7,178 bases of DNA. Source: an uncultured Tessaracoccus sp. (GTDB lineage Bacteria; Actinomycetota; Actinomycetes; Propionibacteriales; Propionibacteriaceae). The stretch lies in the NCBI RefSeq assembly GCF_947286155.1, contig NZ_CAMYPD010000077.1, positions 1 through 7,178 on the forward strand. Reading direction: 5' to 3'. Under the pieces are notes generated by a model. The model saw only the letters and a program-made list of their open reading frames with translations. It was not told the origin of the DNA and did not search any database. Shown here piece by piece: positions 1 to 5,129 of this stretch. The position numbers and the translations under genes are program-made. Position 1 is the stretch's first letter, and every line of letters starts with the position of its first letter.

Positions 1-459
1 AGCGAGACCTGCGGGGGCGTGGTCTACGACGGCGTGCCGCTGCCCGGCGTCGAGGTGGCCATTGAGCGCGGCCTCATTCGTCTGAGCGGGCCGATGGTGA
101 GCGGCGGATCGCTGCTGACGAAGGATCGCGGCGAGTGGGCCGACGGGCGCCTCCGCGTGCTCGGACGTGCGGATGACATCGTCATCACCGGTGGCCTCAA
201 AGCTGACCTCGCAGCCGTGCGGGCCGCCGTCACCGCCCTCGACGCCGACGCCTGGGTGCTCGCCGTCGACGATGACGAATGGGGGCAGCGGATCGTGCTG
301 TTTGCCACACATGGCACCCTCGATCAGTGGCGCGCGCGCCTGCGCTCGACGCTCCCGAAGCACGCCTTGCCGCGCCAGCTGTGCGTCGTCGATGAGCTGC
401 CGCGAACTTCTGGCGGCAAGCCAGATCGCGAAAAGCTCCTAAGATGGCTGGCGCAATGA
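1..459 (+). CDS. menE: o-succinylbenzoate--CoA ligase (MenE), C-terminal part
   Basis: This is the 3' part of a gene that enters from outside the window; 152 codons are visible, in frame from base 1 to the TGA at 457-459. MenE is an ANL-superfamily adenylating enzyme that activates o-succinylbenzoate with ATP and joins it to CoA in menaquinone synthesis. Visible motifs, counted from the first codon of the window, are SETCGG (residues 1-6, the conserved T/S-E-T loop of ANL enzymes), TKDRGEW (40-46), the hinge GRADDIVITGG (55-65) and the C-terminal LPRTSGGK, whose Lys140 matches the catalytic lysine of the adenylation half-reaction. SETCGG followed by YDGVPL is typical of actinobacterial MenE, and three more men genes follow, so MenE is preferred over a general acyl-CoA ligase. 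A GTG at 19 is internal, not a start. The stop overlaps the menA start (ATGA). Confidence 0.93.
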   Translation, partial: SETCGGVVYDGVPLPGVEVAIERGLIRLSGPMVSGGSLLTKDRGEWADGRLRVLGRADDIVITGGLKADLAAVRAAVTALDADAWVLAVDDDEWGQRIVLFATHGTLDQWRARLRSTLPKHALPRQLCVVDELPRTSGGKPDREKLLRWLAQ

Positions 460-1331
460 CAAGCTTCAACATCTGGGTCGAAGGCGCTCGCCCCCGCACG
501 CTGCCCGCCGCCGTCGCCCCCATCCTCGCCGGCGCTGCCGCCGCCATGTACGCCGAGCGCGTCGACCTGCTTCTCACGGTGCTCGCGCTGCTAGTGGCCG
601 TAGCGCTGCAGGTGGGCGTGAACTATGCCAACGACTACTCCGATGGTGTTCGCGGCACCGACGAAGACCGCGCCGGGCCGCTGCGTCTCACCGCATCCGG
701 CCTGGCCGAGCCCGCCCAGGTGCGACGCGCCGCCTTCGTGAGCTTCGCGGTGGCAGCGCTGGTTGGCCTCGTCATCGTGTGGCTGACGGCGCAGTGGTGG
801 CTGCTCCTCGTCGGCGCGCTGTGCATCCTGGCCGCGTGGTACTACACCGGCGGCAAGCACCCGTACGGCTACATCGGGCTTGGCGAGGTGTTTGTCTTCA
901 TTTTCTTCGGGCTGGTCGCCACCGTCGGCACCACCTATATCAATGTGCTCGCCGCGCCTTGGTACGCGTGGTGCGCTGGTGCCGCCGTTGGCGCGATGGC
1001 GTGCGGGGTGCTCGTCGGCAATAACCTGCGCGACATTCCCACCGATAAGGAGGTGGGCAAGCGCACCCTCGCCGTGCGCCTCGGCGACCAAGGCACCCGA
1101 TGGCTGTACACCGCGCTCGTCGTGCTCGCTGCCGCATCAGTGGTGGCCTTCGCGGCGGGCACCACGTGGTGGGCGCTCATCGCCCTCCTGGGGCTCGGCG
1201 TGGTCGTCGCCCCGCTGAAACTCGTGCTCGGCGGAGCCACCGGCAAGGCGCTCATTCCTGTCATTCAGGGCACCGGCATGGCAGGCATCGGCATCGGATT
1301 CGGGCTCGTCGTCGGGGTGTTCCTCGCATGA
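456..1331 (+). CDS. menA: 1,4-dihydroxy-2-naphthoate polyprenyltransferase (MenA)
   Basis: This is an integral-membrane UbiA-family prenyltransferase that attaches a polyprenyl chain to 1,4-dihydroxy-2-naphthoate with loss of CO2, giving demethylmenaquinone. From the start chosen here it has 291 residues, a normal length. The first Asp-rich motif is NYANDYSD (56-63) and the second is NNLRDIPTD (189-197) followed by GKRTLAVRLG; together they bind the Mg-diphosphate. Hydrophobic stretches at about 15-30, 37-55, 94-112, 116-131, 144-165, 170-188, 217-236, 238-256 and 273-290 fit the 8-9 helices of the family. The N-terminus WVEGARPRTLP matches MenA well. The ATG at 456 is preferred over the in-frame ATG at 444: it makes a 4-bp ATGA overlap with the menE stop and starts MTSFNIWVEGARPRT, much like mycobacterial MASFxxWVxGARPRT as I recall it. 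No strong SD is seen, so translation is probably coupled to menE. Confidence 0.95.
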   Translation: MTSFNIWVEGARPRTLPAAVAPILAGAAAAMYAERVDLLLTVLALLVAVALQVGVNYANDYSDGVRGTDEDRAGPLRLTASGLAEPAQVRRAAFVSFAVAALVGLVIVWLTAQWWLLLVGALCILAAWYYTGGKHPYGYIGLGEVFVFIFFGLVATVGTTYINVLAAPWYAWCAGAAVGAMACGVLVGNNLRDIPTDKEVGKRTLAVRLGDQGTRWLYTALVVLAAASVVAFAAGTTWWALIALLGLGVVVAPLKLVLGGATGKALIPVIQGTGMAGIGIGFGLVVGVFLA

Positions 1332-2272
1332 TCGTCTACGACATCGCCATGCGCGTGCCCTTCCGCGGGCTGCGCAGACGCCAAGGCGTACTGCTTGAAG
1401 GCAAGGCCGGCTGGGCCGAGTGGAGCCCTTTCCCCGAGTACGGCGACGAGGAGGCCGCGACGTGGCTACTCGCGGCACTCGACATCGCCGAGCACGGCTT
1501 CCCCGGCCCCTTCCGCGACCAGGTGCCCGTCAACGGCATCGTGCCCGCGCTCGCGCCCGACGATGCGGTGCGGCGCGCGAGGGAAACCGGTTGCCGCACC
1601 ATCAAGATCAAGGTGGCCGGCGAGACTTCTCTCGACGATGACCTCGCCCGCGTGCGCGCCGTGCGCGAGGCGCTCCCGGAGGCGCAGCTGCGTGTCGACG
1701 CCAACGGCGGCTGGAGCCTCGACGAGGCCACCCGCGCGCTGAGCGCTCTGGCGCCCCTGCAACTGCAGTATGCCGAACAGCCGTGCGCCAGCGTCGACGA
1801 CCTCGCCCGCCTGCGCTCCCTGGGACTGGGCGTGCCCATCGTCGCCGACGAGTCCATCCGCAAAGCCGACGACCCGTACCGCGTGGCGGAACTGGACGCG
1901 GCCGACGGCATCGTGCTCAAGGTGCAGCCACTCGGCGGCATCCGCCGCTGCCTGGCGCTCGCCAAAGAACTGAGAATGCCGTGCGTGGTGTCGTCGGCGG
2001 TGGAAACCTCCGTTGGCATCGCTGCGGGCGTGGCCCTGGCCGCGGCCTTGCCGGAGCTGCCGTGGGCGTGCGGGCTCGAGACCGTGCGGCTACTGGAAGG
2101 CGACGTCGTCGAGCGCCCGCTCCTGCCGGATGACGGCTGGCTGACGCCGCCGATCGTCGGCTTGGAGCCGACGCTGGCGTCGCGGCACCTCGCCGACGAC
2201 GACACGACCAGGTGGTGGCAGGCGCGGTTCGAGCGTGCGCAGCGCGTGCTCGAGGAATCAGGGCAACTGTGA
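1328..2272 (+). CDS. menC: o-succinylbenzoate synthase (MenC)
   Basis: This enolase-superfamily enzyme dehydrates SHCHC to o-succinylbenzoate, the substrate of MenE. It has 314 residues, close to other actinobacterial MenC proteins. The capping domain is at about 1-85, followed by a TIM-barrel. Active-site residues can be read directly: KIK (Lys93/Lys95), metal ligands Asp124 in DANGGW, Glu150 in EQP and Asp174 in ADES, and the second base Lys198 in LKVQPLGG. SSAVETSVGIAAG (222-234) and ACGLET are the usual late-barrel motifs. The ATG at 1328 overlaps the menA stop in an ATGA; the frame is open further upstream, but that stretch overlaps menA in another frame and lacks MenC similarity. The double lysines and men context favour MenC over muconate-lactonising or dipeptide-epimerase relatives. 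Confidence 0.95.
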   Translation: MIVYDIAMRVPFRGLRRRQGVLLEGKAGWAEWSPFPEYGDEEAATWLLAALDIAEHGFPGPFRDQVPVNGIVPALAPDDAVRRARETGCRTIKIKVAGETSLDDDLARVRAVREALPEAQLRVDANGGWSLDEATRALSALAPLQLQYAEQPCASVDDLARLRSLGLGVPIVADESIRKADDPYRVAELDAADGIVLKVQPLGGIRRCLALAKELRMPCVVSSAVETSVGIAAGVALAAALPELPWACGLETVRLLEGDVVERPLLPDDGWLTPPIVGLEPTLASRHLADDDTTRWWQARFERAQRVLEESGQL

Positions 2273-2286
2273 TGCGGCAGCACGAC

Positions 2287-2292
2287 AAGGAG
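2287..2292 (+). promoter_or_regulatory. Shine-Dalgarno of menD
   Basis: AAGGAG lies 5 bases before the ATG at 2298. It fixes the menD start, although the frame stays open back to an ATG at 2235 inside menC. The two preceding junctions are overlaps; this is the one gene in the visible operon with an independent strong site. Confidence 0.8.
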
Positions 2293-2297
2293 CGAGT

Positions 2298-3836
2298 ATG
2301 AGCAGTGTGGAGCTGGGTGCGGTGGTGGCGCACACGCTGGCGCGGATGGGCGTCGCCGGCGTGGTGAGCGGCGCGGGGTCGCGCAACGCCCCGCTGTCGA
2401 TGGCGTTCCACCGTCTCGACGCCGACGGTGCGCTCTCGCTGCACGTCGTCGTCGACGAGCGGTCCGCCGCCTTCCGTGCGCTCGGCCTGTCCAAAGCGAC
2501 GGGAGAGCTCGCCGTGGTGGCCGTCACCAGCGGATCCGCCGTTGCGAACCTGCACCCTGCCGTGCTGGAAGCCCGGCACGCCGGGGTGCCGATGCTCGTG
2601 CTCACCGCCGACCGCCCGATGGAGCTCGTCGGCTCCGGCGCCAGCCAGACCGCCGACCAGGTGGGCATCTTCGGCCCATCCGTGCTGGGCACGGTGCGGC
2701 TCTCGTCGCAATCCGGCGGCCCAGCCGCCTGGAGTGCCGCCGTGCAGCGCGCCGCCCACCTGGCGCTCGGCACCCGCACTCGCGAGCCAGGGCCCGTGCA
2801 GCTCAACCTCGAGTTCACGCCGCCGCTCGTGGGGCAGGTGCCCACCCCCGACGTGCACGTCGCGCAAGTCGCGGCGAGCCGGGGCAGCGATGTCGTCGAG
2901 CTTGTCGGAACCAAGCGCACCGTCGTGGTGGCGGGCGAGGCCGAGCCCGCCGTCGGCGCAGAGGCGCGGGCGCTCGCCGAGCACGCTGGCTTGCCGCTGC
3001 TGGCCGAACCCGCTTCGAACGCCCGGGCCGGCCACTGCGCCATCGCGAACTACCGCCGGCTGCTGAACCAGGAGCTCGCCCACGACGCTGAGCGCGCCAT
3101 CGTCTTCGGGCATCCCACCTTGTCACGGCCTCAACTGGCACTGCTGGCGCGCAGCGACGTCGAGGTTGTCGTCGTGACGCCGCACGCCACCTGGCCCGAC
3201 ACCGGACACCGCGCGAGCATCGTCGCCGACCGAGTCACCCTCGGGCGGCAAGACCCAGCGTGGCTCGCGCGCTGGCGCGAAGCCGACGCCGCCGTCGAAG
3301 GCAACGCCGCGTGGAACGGGCGGGCCGTCGCCGACGCGGTGCTAGCCGCCACCGGGCCGGAGGAGAATCTCGTCTTCGGCGCCAGCAACCTCATCCGCGA
3401 CGCCGACCTCGCACCCATCCAGGCCGCGCCGCCCACCACCTGGGCCAGCCGCGGACAGGCCGGCATCGACGGCACCATCGCCACCGCCGCCGGCATCGCG
3501 CTGGGCACCGGGCTCCCAACCACCGTCCTCCTGGGCGACCTCACCGCCCAGCACGACATCGGCTCGCTCGCCCGCCCCAAGTCGGAGCCGCGCGCCCGCC
3601 TGCGGATCGTGATCGGCGACGACAACGGCGGCTCGCTCTTCCACAAGCTCGAGCAGGGCCAGCCGGAATACGCCGACGCCTTCGAGCGCGTCTTCGGCAC
3701 ACCGCAAGACGTCGACCTCGCCGCGGTTGCTCGGGCCTTCGGTTGGAACACGACGGTGGCTACCTCCCGCGCAGAACTGCAGGCCGCGCTCGCCAGCGAC
3801 GCCGAGTGCATCGTCGCGAGGTATCCCCGGCCGTAG
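2298..3836 (+). CDS. menD: SEPHCHC synthase (MenD)
   Basis: This thiamine-diphosphate enzyme condenses isochorismate with 2-oxoglutarate, the first committed step of classical menaquinone synthesis. It has 512 residues, shorter than the about 550 of E. coli or mycobacterial MenD. N-terminal (PYR) domain: SGAGSRNAPLS (24-34), with the substrate-binding Ser-Arg pair, and VVDERSAAF (51-59), in which Glu54 is the cofactor-activating glutamate. TSGSAVANLHPAV (77-89), TADRP (103-107) and GASQTADQ (114-121) are further family motifs. C-terminal (PP) domain: ASRGQAGIDGT (383-393), GDLTAQHD (413-420) and DDNGGSLF (441-448), the TPP-Mg binding stretch, then LEQGQPEYADAFERVFGTPQDVD. All key residues I can judge are present; GDLTAQHD differs from the commoner GDLTFLHD. 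It is last in the operon, 25 bp after menC. Confidence 0.95.
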   Translation: MSSVELGAVVAHTLARMGVAGVVSGAGSRNAPLSMAFHRLDADGALSLHVVVDERSAAFRALGLSKATGELAVVAVTSGSAVANLHPAVLEARHAGVPMLVLTADRPMELVGSGASQTADQVGIFGPSVLGTVRLSSQSGGPAAWSAAVQRAAHLALGTRTREPGPVQLNLEFTPPLVGQVPTPDVHVAQVAASRGSDVVELVGTKRTVVVAGEAEPAVGAEARALAEHAGLPLLAEPASNARAGHCAIANYRRLLNQELAHDAERAIVFGHPTLSRPQLALLARSDVEVVVVTPHATWPDTGHRASIVADRVTLGRQDPAWLARWREADAAVEGNAAWNGRAVADAVLAATGPEENLVFGASNLIRDADLAPIQAAPPTTWASRGQAGIDGTIATAAGIALGTGLPTTVLLGDLTAQHDIGSLARPKSEPRARLRIVIGDDNGGSLFHKLEQGQPEYADAFERVFGTPQDVDLAAVARAFGWNTTVATSRAELQAALASDAECIVARYPRP

Positions 3837-3909
3837 CCGTACTGGACCGGCGATATTGATCGACCTCACGGGGGACCCTCCGGTGCTGCCCCGCTTCCGT
3901 TCCTAACTG

Positions 3910-3939
3910 TTGACACATATGCTAGGTGTGTATACGGAT
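3910..3939 (+). promoter_or_regulatory. candidate promoter of the abiEi-like gene
   Basis: A perfect -35 hexamer TTGACA (3910-3915) is followed by TATACG at 3931-3936 (15-bp spacer, rather short) or TACGGA at 3933-3938 (17-bp spacer, poor match). TATGCT at 3918-3923 is a better -10 by sequence but has only TTCCGT at the -35 distance. Which -10 is used cannot be settled by eye, but all readings start transcription just before the ribosome binding site at 3940. The rest of 3837-3954 holds no gene and no clear terminator for menD. Confidence 0.5.
3913..3929. promoter_or_regulatory. imperfect palindrome, candidate operator
   Basis: ACACATA, spacer TGC, then TAGGTGT pairs 6 of 7 positions. It begins inside the TTGACA hexamer and covers the spacer, where bound protein would block RNA polymerase. 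AbiEi antitoxins are known to bind inverted repeats in their own promoter, so autoregulation is a reasonable inference, but the site was found by eye only. Confidence 0.35.
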
Positions 3940-3945
3940 AGGAGG
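3940..3945 (+). promoter_or_regulatory. Shine-Dalgarno of the abiEi-like gene
   Basis: AGGAGG, 9 bases before GTG 3955, decides that start. A second in-frame GTG at 3961 would sit 15 bases away, and the upstream TTG (3910) and ATG (3919) codons lie in the promoter. Confidence 0.7.
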
Positions 3946-3954
3946 CGCGTTGGG

Positions 3955-4533
3955 GTGACGGTGATAGATCTGAGACCCGTCTTCACACTCGAACAGGCCC
4001 GAGCGGCGGGTCTGCGCAAGGATGAGGTCTACAGCCTGCTCGCGGCTGAGGAAATCGAGCGCGTCGGACGTGGTGTGTACCTGCGGCCAGGCGTGATCGA
4101 TGAGCGCTTTGTTCCCCTCGCCGCCGCGACCGCTGTGCGACCGGAGGCGACGTTATGCCTCACCAGCGCGCTCGCGCATCACGACCTCACCGATGTGATC
4201 CCGTTCGGCACCGACATCGCCCTGCCGCGCGGCACCAGGCACCCGGCTGGGTTCAGCCACGTGACCTGGCATAGCTTCGCCACCGACACCTTCACCCTCG
4301 GACGCGAAACACACCAGGTCGCCCCGGGTGTGTCAATAGCGATCTACTCGCCCGAGCGGACCATCATCGACTGCTTCCGACTCATGCATCGTGAGGGAAG
4401 CGAGACCGCTCACGAGGCACTCCGGCGATGGCTGCGCCACAAAGGCTCAACGCCGGCGAGATTGCTGCGCATGGCCGATGCCTTCTCCAAGGCGAAGCCG
4501 CGACTGCACCTGGCGTTGGAGGTGTTGCTATGA
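3955..4533 (+). CDS. AbiEi-family antitoxin / transcription factor, apparently without its toxin
   Basis: The protein has 192 residues from GTG 3955. In this family an N-terminal winged helix binds DNA and represses the operon, while the C-terminal part neutralises the AbiEii nucleotidyltransferase toxin (type IV toxin-antitoxin). Visible here: a helix-turn-helix with wing at about 11-44 (TLEQARAAGLRKDEVYSLL, ending in RVGRGVYLRPG); LTSALAHHDLTD (69-80); and YSPERTIIDCFRLMHREGSE (131-150), a stretch I recognise from AbiEi-type proteins; then EALRRWLRHKG and a C-terminus LALEVLL that looks complete. The gene stands alone with its own promoter and SD. Its stop sits in an ATGA, the junction normally used to couple a toxin gene, but the frame that begins there closes after 41 codons and no nucleotidyltransferase is encoded before the convergent gene. 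It may therefore be an orphan antitoxin or a solitary regulator. Confidence 0.82.
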   Translation: MTVIDLRPVFTLEQARAAGLRKDEVYSLLAAEEIERVGRGVYLRPGVIDERFVPLAAATAVRPEATLCLTSALAHHDLTDVIPFGTDIALPRGTRHPAGFSHVTWHSFATDTFTLGRETHQVAPGVSIAIYSPERTIIDCFRLMHREGSETAHEALRRWLRHKGSTPARLLRMADAFSKAKPRLHLALEVLL

Positions 4534-4535
4534 CT

Positions 4536-4564
4536 CTGGCACCGGGCCGTGGCACCCGTGCCAG
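4536..4564. terminator. hairpin between convergent genes, probable bidirectional terminator
   Basis: CTGGCAC (4536-4542) pairs perfectly with GTGCCAG (4558-4564). After a one-base bulge, GGG (4544-4546) pairs with CCC (4555-4557) around an 8-base loop. It lies 2 bases past the abiEi-like stop and 8 bases past the stop of the opposing gene. There is no U-tract on either strand, which is common for hairpin terminators of high-GC actinobacteria. It also covers the place where a downstream toxin gene would begin. Confidence 0.6.
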
Positions 4565-4572
4565 CTACACGC

Positions 4573-4971
4573 TCAACGATTGCGTTCAGCGTCGGATGCG
4601 TGCGTCGCTGTCGTCTGGGTGTAGAGCGCGAGTCGAGGGCCATCGGCCGATTTGATGTACACGCTCGTCATGATCGCTTCGAAGGGCTCTTCGCCCGCGC
4701 GCTGAGCGGTGGCCCGGTACACCAGTGCTGCCGCTTCCGCTCCTACGCGAACGATCCGCTCGTCGCTGATCGTATAGCTGTCCCATGCTGGTGCATGGTC
4801 GAGGGATGTGACCACGGTGTCCCTGTCCATCGTGAAACCATTCACGAGGACCATGACGGCGTCCTCGGTCATTAATGATCCATAGAACGACGAGCCGGTC
4901 TGGTTGCAGAGTAGTGCATCCCACCCCTGACGTTCGAGCGTACTCAGGGCGGGCAGAGTCATTATGTCCAT
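4573..4971 (-). CDS. NTF2-like (SnoaL/DUF4440-type) small protein
   Basis: The protein has 132 residues and no signal peptide or membrane segment, so it is probably cytoplasmic. The pattern fits the NTF2-like cone fold: an N-terminal helix (LSTLERQGWDALL, 9-21), FYGSLMTEDAVMVLVNG (29-45), MDRDTVVTSLDHAPAWDSYTISDERIVRVG (48-77), then strands AALVYRATAQR (81-91), FEAIMTSVYIK (97-107) and PRLALYTQT (112-120). Close relatives are annotated as nuclear transport factor 2 family proteins or DUF4440 proteins in many actinobacteria; their substrates are unknown and I assign none. Start: ATG 4971 gives MDIMTLPAL, while the in-frame ATG 4962 (MTLPAL) is equally possible; neither has a clear SD. It converges on the abiEi-like gene and its DNA is visibly less GC-rich than the men genes (31 of 60 bases G or C at 4861-4920, against 47 of 60 at 3421-3480). 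Confidence 0.78.
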   Translation of the reverse strand: MDIMTLPALSTLERQGWDALLCNQTGSSFYGSLMTEDAVMVLVNGFTMDRDTVVTSLDHAPAWDSYTISDERIVRVGAEAAALVYRATAQRAGEEPFEAIMTSVYIKSADGPRLALYTQTTATHASDAERNR

Positions 4972-5004
4972 GTACCCGACTGTATTGCGTACTGCACCTA
5001 TCGC

Positions 5005-5019
5005 GTCGATCGCATCGAC
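5005..5019. repeat. perfect 15-bp inverted repeat upstream of the NTF2-like gene
   Basis: GTCGAT-CGC-ATCGAC ends 33 bases before the ATG at 4971, a position suited to an operator. No convincing -35/-10 pair could be placed beside it, so the role is only a guess. The rest of 4972-5094 holds no gene I can support. Confidence 0.35.
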
Positions 5020-5094
5020 ACATCCACGTGTTGTTCGAAGGTTTCGAGCTCCTCGACGCGGCTAGCACGATCCATACGAGACGCGGATCTGCTC

Positions 5095-5129
5095 GCTAGC
5101 TGTACTAGGCGGCAACGCCAGGCGCTAGC
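5095..5129. terminator. nested hairpin at the 3' end of the nuclease gene, possible terminator
   Basis: GCTAGC at 5095-5100 and again at 5124-5129 can pair. Between them GGCG (5108-5111) and CGCC (5116-5119) close a 4-base loop (GCAA on +, TTGC on -). The TAG stop of the nuclease gene lies inside the second GCTAGC, so on the - strand the structure starts at the end of the coding region. There is no U-tract and the outer stem is interrupted, so termination is plausible but not certain. Confidence 0.4.

Noticed and set aside
444..455. ATG at 444 as the menA start
   Set aside because: It adds only MAGA and gives a 16-bp overlap; ATG 456 gives the ATGA junction also seen between menA and menC and matches the family N-terminus.
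1917..3113. Long open frame on the - strand (398 codons) across menC and menD
   Set aside because: It is a shadow caused by GC-rich codons: Arg/Gly/Ala/His-rich, no domain, and two certain genes lie on the opposite strand.
3841..3890. Possible terminator after menD (ACCGG at 3846-3850 with CCGGT at 3880-3884)
   Set aside because: A 5-bp stem around a 29-base interval with no stable inner helix is too weak to call.
4530..4655. A 41-codon frame starting in the ATGA after the abiEi-like gene, possibly the 5' remnant of an AbiEii toxin
   Set aside because: The first residues (MTLAPGRGTRA) only loosely recall such toxins, a strong hairpin covers bases 4536-4564, and the rest is antisense to the NTF2-like gene. 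Not enough to call a pseudogene.
4998..5075. A 25-residue frame on the - strand beginning MDRASRVEELETF
   Set aside because: No SD, no recognised family, and the same frame continues open upstream into antisense or shifted sequence of the nuclease gene. The helical look could be chance.
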